Assembly: GCA_002914845.1 (NCBI GenBank)
Contig: JXTC01000297.1
Location: 18,801-82,800 of the forward strand
Direction: 5' to 3'
DNA length: 64,000 bases
From: Trema orientale
Taxonomy: Eukaryota; Streptophyta; Magnoliopsida; Rosales; Cannabaceae
Shown here: piece by piece, positions 13,303 to 25,342 of the stretch
Position numbering within the stretch: position 1 is the stretch's first letter
How the letters are laid out: the number at the start of each line of letters is the position of its first letter
Translations under genes and position numbers: made by a program
Notes under the pieces: model-generated
What the model saw: only the letters and a program-made list of their open reading frames with translations
What the model was told of the DNA's origin: nothing
Databases searched by the model: none

Positions 13303-14927
13303 TGCTGGTGTTTACTGGAATGAATTCTGGAAAATATTTTCATAAAATCATTTTCAAGAACACCATAGTTTTATAAAATCTAGAAACGCAGCAGAATTGG
13401 TCATTTAAAATTTTTCTCTTTACAAAATATTTTGGATCGTAATCTAACATAAATTAACTCTTGATCTATATAAGAACAATACCTAGATTTACTCCACAAC
13501 CTTCTCGTCTTCTCGTCTATTCTTAAAAGCCGTTTGATTGATCTGGTAGGTAGTCACTTTCTTGATTCCTAACAAAGAGATCCGCTGACGAAAAAGAAAA
13601 CAATCTTCTCGAACCGATTTCTCTGGGATGGCCGAAATACCAAGGATAGTGAATTCCCTAGTGTGGCCGATTTTCTCTGCTCTCCTTCTCTCTTTGTTAG
13701 GCGTGGAACACTCTCCTCTCAAGAGTGTGTTTCACATGTAACATATGTATGTATTAGTTAGAGAACTTTTCTCTTCACTATAGAGAGATTAGTAAACCCT
13801 ATTGGGCTTATTAGGCTTATTGGGAGCTTTAATTTGAGCTAGATAGGGGACCAGATGGATCCATAAAGACCAAGTGCCAATGGATTGTATACATATAATC
13901 AAAATGAACTCATAATTAAGATTGGGCCTTGTCTATTAATATTGGGACACACAACTATAAGCCCAATATTGAACTCTTAGACTAAATGTCATTTATTTTC
14001 TATGAAGTTTATTATCAAATAATTAGCTCGATCCATTTAGCATATACTATACCTATAGACGTACCTCCAATACAATGCCGTACTAGTAGGATGAAATTAC
14101 TGTATTATCCCTCTAGTACATATTTACCTTTGAGTTGTCATTTTTCATCTAATAGATAATAGTACTACGGTGTTTGTATCTGCTTATACTAATACAGTCA
14201 AATTCACATATTGAATACCGGGGCCCTGGTTTATATTATCCAAGTACTTGAAAAAACTCAAAGTGACATTATACGCATGGCGTCCATCATGAAAAATGTT
14301 CTACACATTTCATATACCTTATCTTCTAAGATACCGAAGTTCGAACCATAAATCAGAACTAGTCCTTTAGTAACTCAAAGAAACAAAACACATGAAAGTA
14401 AGTTCGTTAATCACTATGATTAAGATTTTCTACAATATTGCTAGATGAGTGAAATTAGAAATTTAAGTTACGGCACTTAACCTTAAATTCTAATTCCCTC
14501 AGTCCTGTTCGATGCTGTTATAACTTTCTTATAACATACTAGTGTTTCTATCTGAAGACTCACTTCGATAATTGGAGACTTCATTATGAAAATAAACAAC
14601 ACTACATTCTATGACATAGTAAAGTATTCCATCTTCAATATAAAGAATGTGAACAACTTAATTTAGACATAACAAAATAAAGAATATAATGTCTCCCATA
14701 TATGAACTCATCATACGAATAATTCTCTATTACTCATTACATGTTTTGGAATCTTTTAGGTGTTTGCATAAGATAAACATACATATCACATGTATATTAA
14801 TGGGACATAAATGAAATAAAAATTCATAACATGGAATTTATTAATAATAAATAGATAACAAATAATCCGATAAATATTATTTATAATGACAAAATAATAA
14901 ACTGCTTTATAGGACATTATTCTAACA
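13303..14927 (+). mobile_element. Family-A solo LTR, 1,625 bp, target duplication GTTTT
   Basis: It begins TGCTGGTG at 13303 and ends TTCTAACA at 14927, with an exact 5-bp direct repeat GTTTT at 13298-13302 and 14928-14932. No PBS, polypurine tract or coding domain adjoins it. It is homologous along its length to 25343-27034 and, inverted, to 1-1419. The insertion cuts a family-B LTR that lies in a CACTA element, so it is the youngest of those layers. Confidence 0.88.
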
Positions 14928-16204
14928 GTTTTAACTAAGTGGATGTATGAGGGCAATAATATAAAAATATTGGAGTACTTGGAATCATAAATGATTTTTG
15001 TAAATTATTTTGGACTCTGGACTCATTTTACTGAAATGTTATGATTTTAAGTATAAAGTTTCTAAATGAGTTAAATGGAATTCCTCTAAATTTTAAGTGT
15101 ATATTTTCTCGAGAAATTAAAACAAATAAAAGATTCCTAAGTTTGAAATTTACTCACTTTGAGGATTAAAATTTAAAAATTCTAAGTACTTGAATTTTCT
15201 GAAATTTTTAAAATCACTGTTTATCACTATTTTAACTTAAAATTACTAAAAGTCACAGCTTTGGAATTCCGGTCGTGACATTTTTTTGATTTTTTCATTA
15301 ATTTATATTTTGTCAATTTAGGTAATTTGAGCTTGTGTTCTTCTTTCGTCATTTTCTATTTGCTATTGTTTGGAATATTGATTTTGTGACTGGATTAATG
15401 TATCTCTTCATTTGCTATTATTTTCTCTTTGATATATATGATGTGTTGAGGAAATGTAAATCGATCTGTAAGAATAGCATCCAAATCTGGCAACGTTTTC
15501 TCACTAGAAGCTATATCTAATATCATAGTTGTTGCTCTATTCAAGTCATGGAGAGATGTTCTATTTAATGCTTAGTACAATTTTTTTTCCTGAAGTAATG
15601 CTTCACACAGTTAATTAAACAAATTGAAATATTTTTGAATTTTATTTCTATTTTTATTATTAATCTAATTGTATGTTTAAACTTTTCTGTAATTTTTTTT
15701 AAATCTTATAAAACATTTTCGCGTTGGTAATGTTTTTCTATTTTTTATTTACCATTTCAGTAAAACCTTGGTCACCTTTGCTGATACAAGACTTTCACCG
15801 ATGCAACATACTCAACGGTATAAGCTAGTGATTTGTCGGCATAAGTACTTTTTACTGACACATATCATTTTTTGTCGGTAACCAACTTTTAGCGACGGTA
15901 TTTCGCTAATGCTGACCGTCGACAGAAAAATGCGTCGGCAAAAGTCTTTTGACTTTTGCCGACATATTTTGAATATTTTCACTGACGCTTCGATACATCG
16001 GCGAAGGTCTTATTCCTTGTAGTGACTGTTACTAATCTCCCATATTAAAATAAGCACTATTTGTGAAGGGGGTTGAGTATCAAATACCCGGTAAGAAACT
16101 CAATTACCTTTTTCGAAAATTTTTAATTCCAAAAACATATGTATTGTATTTAAAGAACTAAAATTACTAACCAGCACAACTTCTCCCATAGTTTAATGTA
16201 CAAT

Positions 16205-16745
16205 GTTATACTGTGTCCTGTAAGCCCATGTGCCTGGCGTGTCAGTCCACTTGGGTCAAAATTGGCCCATTTAATTAGTAAATTTTATTAATTAAAATTT
16301 AGTGTCATTTTTATGAACTTTTTTTCAACTCATTCAAATGTATATAGAAAAATACTAACATACGAAATTAAATACATAACCTTTTTAAAACAAAGAATAA
16401 TAAGAAAGAAAACTTGAGAAATATTTGCATATCATAATCGATTATGTATATTATAACATACTAATATATTGTGCATACATATATATATATGTTAGAAAAA
16501 TAATTTATATACATATATATAACATACTAATATATTGTGCATACTTGCTGGCACATCAATGGGTCGCATAGCACTGTACCTATAGGAGAGTCTTGTTGTG
16601 CTCAAACGTACCATCCTGATTAACATATGAGCATGGCACGGCCCACATAATTTAAAAGTATTTGACATAACCCACATTTTGTCACGTCATGCTTAAGTCC
16701 CACCATAGCGCGTATTAATGGGTCGGCCCACCCTTCTTGACAACT
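16205..16745. repeat. GGCCC-rich repeat of unclassified family
   Basis: The left part has gcccatgtgcctggcgtg and aaattggcccattt; the right part has gcacggcccacat and gggtcggcccacccttcttgacaac. The middle is very AT-rich and includes a short direct duplication of 'catactaatatattgtgcatac' type (about 16456 and 16522). The style resembles the repeat at about 32800-33440. I cannot place ends or a target duplication. Confidence 0.35.
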
Positions 16746-16917
16746 CTACTCGCAATATAAAATTACTAATATATAGGAAAATTAATTAAACAGTAAGTTA
16801 TCATCAATAGTATTTTGTAAATTTATGTTTTTACGTTGTGTCCTTTTATTTTTTACAATCATAACAATTTTATAATAAATTTCTAATACCGCTCATTCCC
16901 ATCATACCAGTTCACAA

Positions 16918-17370
16918 TCTTCCTTGTCAAATGATTATCTTCATTACTAGTTGATTATCTTCCTTAAACTCAGTAACTTGTTGATTATCTTTCTTACAAT
17001 TTAATTATCTTCTTTAAATTTAGTAATCAGCTGATTATCTTTTTTTTAGACTTAATGACTAGTTAATTATCTTCTTACTAGTTAACTATATTCATTAGAC
17101 TTAGTAACTAGTTGATTATCTTCTTACTAGTTAATTATATTCTTAGTATCTAGTTAATTATCTATATCAAATTGGAACTAGTCATAACAATCAAAGAAGA
17201 CAATAAACTAGTTGCTAGAACAAGAACTTTAGGACATGAATTGGTTGATTATCTTACTTAGAGTCAGGGAATGTAACTTTTTTTTTCCCCACCTAGGCTT
17301 AGTAACTAGTTAATTATCTTTATGAATTAGTTCTTTTTTTTTTCCTGCTTAACTAGTTAATTATCTTCCA
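16918..17370. repeat. Degenerate tandem repeat based on ACTAGTTAATTATCTTC
   Basis: The phrase (a)ctagttgattatctt / ctagttaattatctt recurs at least ten times with variable spacing of about 20-50 bp, often joined by 'agacttagtaa'. It looks like an old, diverged minisatellite. No coding frame follows the unit. Confidence 0.7.
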
Positions 17371-17974
17371 GCTAATCATCAAAGAGGTGCTCACTCTTTG
17401 CTCCAATGTCTGAGCATGGTTCCGTTTTTCATTCTTAACTTTTTCCTCTCGTATTATCTTTCTCTATTTTTGTGGTCTTATGGTATGGTTGTAATTTCTA
17501 TATAATTTTAGGGGCATTTTCAAATATTTAGAATAGAAAACTGCTAAATTCATTAAAAAAATTAATTGACTACCACGTATGAAAAACCAAACTTTAAAAA
17601 TGCTACATTCGTAAGAAGTCCAAATTAATCCCCAAATCTTCCTAAAATAACTACACCACATCCACATAGCTCGGTTTGATTTTGTTCTAATTAAGAAGTT
17701 AGATAACAATCTGCAGGGACGACTGATCCATTCGATTTTGCCTTGTCTTACAAAATTAAATGTCCGACATAAATTTTAGTGGATTTTATTTGATTGGATT
17801 GAATTAGAAATTAATTTAATTGGGTCAGAGAAAGTGGCATTGTAGATCTAAACACCATTAGTCATTGCTATGATGATTTTTGTTCCCGAATATTATTGGG
17901 ATTATCAATTAGGATAATATTGCGCAGGAATGACACCCCAGTTTTGCTACTATCAAAGTCGCACTGCCCTCTGC

Positions 17975-18127
17975 TTCTCCAGCTGGACATGCTCGTATAT
18001 AAGCTCATTATTTTTAGCTTAATCATTTTCCATTTTCTATTTTTCTCTGCTTTCTCCAGCTGGACATGCTCACATACAAGGTCACTATTTTTAGCTTTAT
18101 TATTTATCATTTTCTATTTTACTTTAC
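17975..18127. repeat. 77-bp tandem duplication
   Basis: Two adjacent copies, 17975-18051 and 18052-18127. Each begins TTCTCCAGCTGGACATGCTC and ends in a T-rich stretch. They differ by a modest number of substitutions. The pair lies just left of the N gap. Confidence 0.8.
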
Positions 18128-18166
18128 CTTATCGTCTAGTAATATGTAAACTCTATAAATGAAAAA

Positions 18167-19051
18167 NNNNNNNNNNNNNNNNNNNNNNNNNNNNNNNNNN
18201 NNNNNNNNNNNNNNNNNNNNNNNNNNNNNNNNNNNNNNNNNNNNNNNNNNNNNNNNNNNNNNNNNNNNNNNNNNNNNNNNNNNNNNNNNNNNNNNNNNNN
18301 NNNNNNNNNNNNNNNNNNNNNNNNNNNNNNNNNNNNNNNNNNNNNNNNNNNNNNNNNNNNNNNNNNNNNNNNNNNNNNNNNNNNNNNNNNNNNNNNNNNN
18401 NNNNNNNNNNNNNNNNNNNNNNNNNNNNNNNNNNNNNNNNNNNNNNNNNNNNNNNNNNNNNNNNNNNNNNNNNNNNNNNNNNNNNNNNNNNNNNNNNNNN
18501 NNNNNNNNNNNNNNNNNNNNNNNNNNNNNNNNNNNNNNNNNNNNNNNNNNNNNNNNNNNNNNNNNNNNNNNNNNNNNNNNNNNNNNNNNNNNNNNNNNNN
18601 NNNNNNNNNNNNNNNNNNNNNNNNNNNNNNNNNNNNNNNNNNNNNNNNNNNNNNNNNNNNNNNNNNNNNNNNNNNNNNNNNNNNNNNNNNNNNNNNNNNN
18701 NNNNNNNNNNNNNNNNNNNNNNNNNNNNNNNNNNNNNNNNNNNNNNNNNNNNNNNNNNNNNNNNNNNNNNNNNNNNNNNNNNNNNNNNNNNNNNNNNNNN
18801 NNNNNNNNNNNNNNNNNNNNNNNNNNNNNNNNNNNNNNNNNNNNNNNNNNNNNNNNNNNNNNNNNNNNNNNNNNNNNNNNNNNNNNNNNNNNNNNNNNNN
18901 NNNNNNNNNNNNNNNNNNNNNNNNNNNNNNNNNNNNNNNNNNNNNNNNNNNNNNNNNNNNNNNNNNNNNNNNNNNNNNNNNNNNNNNNNNNNNNNNNNNN
19001 NNNNNNNNNNNNNNNNNNNNNNNNNNNNNNNNNNNNNNNNNNNNNNNNNNN
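18167..19051. other. Assembly gap of 885 Ns
   Basis: An unbroken run of N. Sequence directly right of it is already inside an LTR, so the missing DNA should contain the 5' part of that LTR and the left border of the Ty1/copia fossil. Any reading frame across it is meaningless. Confidence 0.99.
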
Positions 19052-19522
19052 AAAAGATCGATCTGTAGCTATGAATGGTGCTCACGAGTGAAAGATCAAA
19101 CAAGGTCAAGAGGAGCTTGACTGTGAGTGTTCATCGGGAGGATGAATACAATATTTTTAGGAAAAGATCGACTTCAAGACTCTGAAGGGATTTCAGGTAT
19201 ACGAAGTCAAGCAAAAACAAGTGGTGCTCACTAGATATATTAATGAAGGAATATATCCACATTATGATAATCATCAGAGAGAATCTTTTATTGTATAAGT
19301 CAAATTAGTATTGGTATTTATTTCAAACTTTACTAATAATGTTTATTTTTCTGTGTGTGGCCTCTTAAACGTAGGTTATCAAGAGATAACTGAACTAAAT
19401 AAAAATTTCTGTGTGTCATTTTTACTTTTCCGTTTTTACAACAACCATCCTTCGTGTTACAACATATTTAAATAATTAAAAAAAAAATTTAATTCTGCCA
19501 TATCTAAAAAACAGACATAAAA
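19052..19522 (+). mobile_element. 5' LTR (visible part) of the Ty1/copia fossil
   Basis: It aligns with about 27450-27945 throughout, with clearly visible substitutions and small gaps. This implies an old insertion, though no identity figure was computed. It is directly followed by the PBS at 19523-19540. Confidence 0.75.
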
Positions 19523-19592
19523 ATTAGTATAAGAGCGGGACACTATCATTTTTAGTGAGATCTTATAGTGTATTTGATCTAATTTTTTAGGT

Positions 19593-20500
19593 ATGTCGTT
19601 CTTTATTGAAGGTGAGTCTATTTCACGCCCTCCACTCCTTGATGACACCAACTACTCCTATTGGAAGGCATACATGAAAGCTTTCATCAAAACACTTGAT
19701 AAAAAATCTTGGAAATCCGTTCTTAGTGGTTGGAACACTCCAACTACTAAAGATGAAGAAGGGAAGTTAGTTCTTTAACATAAACTTAATTGGTCATCTA
19801 AGGATGACAAGCTTGCTAATTACAACTCCAAGACTCTACATGCCATTCTTAATAGAGTTGATGCAACTCGTATCAAAATGATTACGAATTGTGTGCTTGC
19901 AAAAGAGGCATGGGATATTTTACAGACTCATTTTGAATGTTCTGGTGATATGAAAAGATTCAAATTGATCATGTTAACCTCTAAATTTGAGGAATTAAAA
20001 ATGAGAGAATATGAGACATTGTCTAAATATTTTACTAGGCCTTATGACATTTCTAACAAATCTTTTGCTCTTGGAAAATTATTTTTAGATACTAAGATGG
20101 TTAGAAAAAATTTCTATTCATTGTCGAACAGGTTTCAACCAAAGTTCACAGCCATAAAGGAAAGCAAGAACCTTGATCTAATGAAAGTTGAGGAATTAAT
20201 GGGATCACTTTAAATATATGAGATAAATCTCAAGCAAAGAGAGAAACCATCAAAGTCAGCATCTAATCCACTAATGAAGATGATGATAATCTTACCTTGT
20301 TGAAAAAAACTTTCATCAAATTTTTTAAAAGATGGGCAAGAAGTCAAAATCGAGCAACACCAATAAAGATATAAATCTTAGTAAATTTAATTCTTTTAAG
20401 AAAAGAGATATTCAATGCAAAGAATGAGAGGAGTATGGCCACGTGCAATCCGAGTGTGCTAACACCTTGAAGAAGAAGTCCAAAGTCATAACCTCCACCA
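19593..20500 (+). mobile_element. gag region of the Ty1/copia fossil (UBN2-type gag, zinc knuckle)
   Basis: The start reads like plant copia gag of the UBN2/DUF4219 class: a PPLLDDTNYSYWKAYMKAF motif, then AWDILQTHFECSGDMKRFKL, then a CCHC-type zinc knuckle region near 20415-20465 (C..C..YGHVQSEC). It is a broken pseudogene with several breaks. It is expected to have encoded the nucleocapsid of the element. Confidence 0.75.
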
Positions 20501-22073
20501 AGAGTGATGAAGAATCAGAAGGCGGACAGGAGGAGGATGATGACCATGTAAGTAATTACGCAACCTTTGGTGTTTCTTTTGTTCCGGATGATTTGTGTTC
20601 TTTGCATAAATCTGCAGGTCATATTGCAACATAGAATGCATCTGCCAGTCGTGTTTACAACATTAGCAATAAGAACGGATAATGAAGATAATTTTGACAG
20701 TGTCGAATCTAAATTAGATGAAGATCAATCCGAGAGTCATATGAAAAAATGTACTCTCAATAGATTAGAGTGGTAGATCATAATCGTTCTCTTGAAGGGA
20801 AAATTTCTGCACATACTGAATTCAAGGAGAACTCGAAGATCAAAGTGCATAAATTGGAGACCTTATTGGATGAAAAAGAAGCAAAACTAAAAAAGGTCTC
20901 GTGCTGATCTTAAAAGGACTCAAAAGTCCTTAAAGATGTTGAATTCTAGAACTGGCAAGCTAGATTATATTATGTTCGTTGGTAAATCCAGTTCTGATCA
21001 TAAAGGACTTGGATTTATGAGCACTCTAATTCAAAAACTGTTTTTGTTAAGAGTTTTTTTTTCTAACCATGTTGCAAAAATTAGTACTGATGTTGCAACA
21101 CAGAAACATCATGTTGCAACATACATTAAATCAGCTGCACCTACATTTGTTTTGGGAAATCATGCTGATTGGGCAATACGAAAATGTCATGTTGCGAAAC
21201 ATAGCAAATCAATAGAATCTTAATCAACAAATGACAAAACCATACTGGTGGATTACAAGAAGAATGAGATAAAAACAACTTTACTGATGAAGCTATAGGA
21301 GATTATGGTTTAGAAATGCATATTACAACATAACCTAATACTGTTGCAGAACTAGATATTCATATTACAATGTCAGATACTGGAACTGCAATATCGACTG
21401 AATAGAGAGAGTGCATCTACTAAACCTACAATTGTAATCAATAATCCAATCAGTAGAGAATCCCCATTCAGGGTAAAGAAAAATCATCTGTCTGACATAA
21501 TGATAGATAGTATTGATGATTTCATGGTCACAATGAAAAGATACATGAATTTGATCAAATATGTGTGTTTTTCTTCTTTGATTGAGCCTAAAATAAAACT
21601 ATTATTAGAAATGTTGAAACAGATATGCAACTTGCAGATATTTCTACAAAATCCTTTGACTTTGCTCGTTTTTTATTCCTTAAGGAAAGCCTTAGGGATA
21701 TGTTCTATGTGATTTGTTACTTTTAGTTTTATGCTAAATTTTGCCTTTTGAAGTTAGGATATTTTTGTCTGGAAAGCTTAAAAGAGGGAAAAAGATGAAT
21801 TTTTATTAATTATGAATTGATTTTCTAATATACAATTTTTGTTGTTTTTATCTTTTAAACTCTTTCGATATTTAAGGAAATATTGAAAATCTTATATTGG
21901 ATTTTGACTGACTAACTTTTGGTTGTTTATTTTCAGTAAAGAATCTACATGTAAACATGCTCTATAGTCAGAGAAAGCTATCTACACGGATGTGTAAAAG
22001 GCATCCATGAGTATTCCTGTACTATGTATCACAAATACAATAGAGGGAAATCTACCATATGAAAAGGGCTACC

Positions 22074-23570
22074 TGTTACGCTTAAATGCATATACGTAAA
22101 ATAACCGCAAGTGTACGAGTCGTAATCAAGTAATAAAGTGATAAGTAGAATTGTCGATCCCACGAGGAATTGTGTGTTAAATTATTGTTAATTACCGGAA
22201 TTATCGTGACCTAACTTTATCTAGGCAACCAAATTAAATGAATTTATAATTTAAATAAATACAAATAAAAATATAAATACATAAATAAAATATAGAAACT
22301 CTATGCATAAATGTACTAGGGGATTGAATTCACCTAACTATCAACTATGTCTTTTGATCACCAATTGCATTCTAATCAATTATTCCTATTTATAAGCCAA
22401 GAACCCAAAGGTATTTTCTGCTCCCTCTCTCGAGTGCCGAGTGAAATCATTCAAAAATCCCAGTTCCAATATCTCTATTCCAAACCTAGAAATTAAGAAT
22501 TAATTATGTTCAATGGTTCTTTGATTATGATTTCAAAAGAATTATAGGTTTTTTCAAACTCTGCAAAATCCTAGGTTATGCTATCCAATCATTGTTTCTA
22601 AAATTTCCTCTCTCAAGTGCTAAATTCTAGAAACCAAATCATCGAACTAGTAGTTAATTAGTTGAGAAGTATTAAGCATGGAATAGCATAAATAAATTCA
22701 AGAACAATATCAAAGAACATATTAGAAATCAAGACATAGAATCAAAGTATAAGCTACAACGCGCCCCAAGCATATAGCAATTTATTCAACATAAGAGAAT
22801 CCAACACTAATCTCAACATGAATTTCATTATCCAAACATATTCAAAAATCAAGCACAATATAAAAATTCAAATAAGATTAGGGTGAAAAAGAGGATGAGA
22901 AAAACTCTTTTGTAGAGGTAGAACTTCAAGCTTCAATTCTTCAAGCAACTGTTTCAAGCTTCCTCTTCAAATTTTTGCTCCAAGTTCCTTCCTCTCTAAG
23001 TTTTTGAGCTCTCTTTCTTGTATTTTCTCTTTAACTCTCCATACCTCAAATGGAGACTTAAGGATGTATTTAAGGGCCTCCAAGATGATCTAGGCCGGGT
23101 GGAATATCAACTATTGGATCAGATGACATCAATGGTCCAGATTGGCTCTAAAAACTCGCTAAAAACGCGCTTCCGGACACTGTGTAGCGCCGAGGCGCTC
23201 CCTGGACAGCGCCGCAGTGCTCTAGCCTTGGGAAATCAGGTTTTCAAGCAGCACCATAGTGCTACTATTTAAGCGCCGCGGCGCTTTCGGCTCTGGAATT
23301 CAGCACGAACAGTTTTCTTCCCGGTGGCGCCATTTCTTCGTTTTAGGTCCGTTTTGCCTGATTTTCATTGCGTTGCATTCGTATCGGACTCAAATTTCAT
23401 CGACAATAGTTGAAATACCCAAATTTGGCACCAATATTTCTTGGTTCTTATTTATTCACAAGAACTACAAAAACAAAGTGAAAACACATCAAACCAACAC
23501 AAAAGCTTGAGAACTTACAATTATTTGAGCTGAATGATACTTGATTTATGAGTGAATTAATCACTCATCA
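22074..23570 (+). mobile_element. Solo LTR nested in the copia fossil, target duplication CTACC
   Basis: It starts TGTTACGC at 22074 and ends ACTCATCA at 23570 (1,497 bp), with an exact 5-bp repeat CTACC at 22069-22073 and 23571-23575. The first ~120 bp (ccgcaagtgtacgagtcg... gatcccacgaggaattg) resemble the LTR start of plant Ty3/gypsy Tat/Ogre-type elements; that family call is from memory and tentative. It carries GC-rich gcgccg motifs at 23190-23290. No coding domain. Confidence 0.85.
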
Positions 23571-25342
23571 CTACCTCAGTGATAGAATAAAAGCTAATGA
23601 CTGAGGATACTTCATGTTTATACTTTTATAAAAAAAATTTTAAAAAGGCAGTAGTAATAAATAATGGTGTACTGCCCAAGAAATCACAGCACACACAAAA
23701 GTATGTAATAAATGTGAATTTTTATGGAGATCAGTGAAATAAGATATGTCAGTTATTTTTTAATTTTTGATGATTAATTTGACCTAAAATTTTCTGGAAA
23801 TTTTGGAGGATAAAAATGGTAAGGTCTGTCTATTTTAAAATCGTTTTATGATTAATAAAAATTCATCAATTTCTATTTTTCATTCTAGCTTTTCCTACAA
23901 AAAATTCTGAATTTATGGCGAAATGAGGCATATTATACCGTAGGACTAAAATGATTATTTTTTTGAAAAAAATGGTTAATAGAAAGTCTACTTGTTGATG
24001 TCATATGTTGAAATATGTTCCAAAAGACGGTTATTTGATTTCCCAAAAATTTTTGGCTTTAATTTATTTCTTTTTCTAATTTTGGGTAATTGAAAGGTTG
24101 TATGTGTATATTTCTTTTATCATTGTTCTAATCTTAATTTGTTTCCCAATTTGGTATCACCTATTTTCCTTGTGCCAAAAATTGTTCATTTTCTTCTCTC
24201 TTGCTTCTTTGATGCTCTCTCTAATTTTTACAGATGCTTTTGGCCACAGTGAATGCTCTAAATTTATGGAAGAAATCGAAAAGGAGATTGTTTCTTTCCT
24301 TCCTTTATTTATGATGCTCGTGAGGGGGAGTTTCTCCTAAAGGGGGTCATGAAAAAGAAAAGAGAAAGAGAAAGATTATGATGATAATGATGTCATCATG
24401 TTTCTGATATCCTAAGAAAAGCAAATTATTGTCTTATTATTATAAGCAACAATAATTGAAGGGGAGCTTGAAGCTGCTAATGTTGGTACACAAGGTTATG
24501 TTGTTGCTCCTGTTACAACATCTATAAATCATGATGCCATACTTTCAAAGATTGAGAAGATTGTTGTTGCCATTACCAAGAAGCTAGATATGGATATGGA
24601 GGATGCTTGATCTTCAGTATTCCGAATTTTAGTCTTTCTTTTGTTTTAATTTATCCAGGTATGTATAACTTTGATATAATTTGAATGTGCTCGCTATTTT
24701 GTTTGTTGCAGGACAAGGTTATTTTTGTGTTGATAATTGATGATTCTTTGTCTCGATTCTTCCATCTTCGGATTTTTTTGTCCAAAATGGGGAGAAAGCA
24801 TGATAATTTTTGGCTACATACTAACTTTGTTTTATAGGTATATCAAATATTTGTCTAAAAGAAGCTAAAGAGAGACATTGAAAGAGAAAATTTGTTGGTA
24901 ACTTTCTATTACAACATGACTGGTTTACTAGTCATGTTGCAATATGCAACTAAATATTTGATCTAATTAAATTTTTCAGTATTTGCCTATTATATGCGTT
25001 TAGGTCACAAAATATGTGATTGTCAATCAAAAAAATATGATCAAATTGTTTTTAGTGATTGAATATTTGTTTATAATTAATGTGATATTTATTCTATAAG
25101 GTATTATTTCTTTATAAATATATTTACTCATCTTATTATTTATTGATCTTGTATGCCAATCTCATTTATGGACACATAATGTATAAGAATGGGTAAGTAA
25201 GTCTTACCAAAATTGATTCTAAGCATTTATCCATATTTCATTAAGGAAATTCTTTTATTTGAATAATTTATGTAAATATCTTTTATAGAAGTTTCCTTAA
25301 CTCATTTGTGCTAATTCTTAATATTTAAAGTTACTTTAATTC

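Larger units (their letters stand above)
11344..15280 (+). mobile_element. Family-B solo LTR inside the CACTA element
   Basis: It starts TGTAAAAACCC at 11344 and ends CCGGTCGTGACA at 15280. It is bounded by TTTTT on both sides (11339-11343, 15281-15285), which agrees with a 5-bp duplication but is low complexity and therefore weak. The CT-rich-then-CAGGT block at 13130-13157 and the final GTCGTGACA match the family-B LTRs at 1753-4559. Subtracting the nested LTR at 13303-14927 leaves about 2.3 kb. No internal retroelement domain is present. Confidence 0.55.
10524..16024. mobile_element. CACTA (EnSpm-type) DNA transposon, non-autonomous
   Basis: The left terminus CACTGCAAGAAATA begins at 10524. 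The right terminus, reverse-complemented, is CACTACAAGGAATA and ends at 16024. A 3-bp target duplication ACT lies at 10521-10523 and 16025-16027, as expected for this superfamily. Both subterminal zones are rich in short repeats of the type seen in plant CACTA ends (ttgccgacg, gtcggcaaaag, gcgttggtaa) around 10540-11060 and 15720-16015. No TNP1/TNP2-like ORF is visible. About 3.9 kb of the 5.5 kb is later LTR insertion (11344-15280), leaving a short non-autonomous element. Orientation is not assigned. Confidence 0.85.

Noticed and set aside
18153-19109. Long reading frames across the N run on both strands
   Set aside because: They consist almost wholly of undetermined bases; frame continuity through Ns carries no information.
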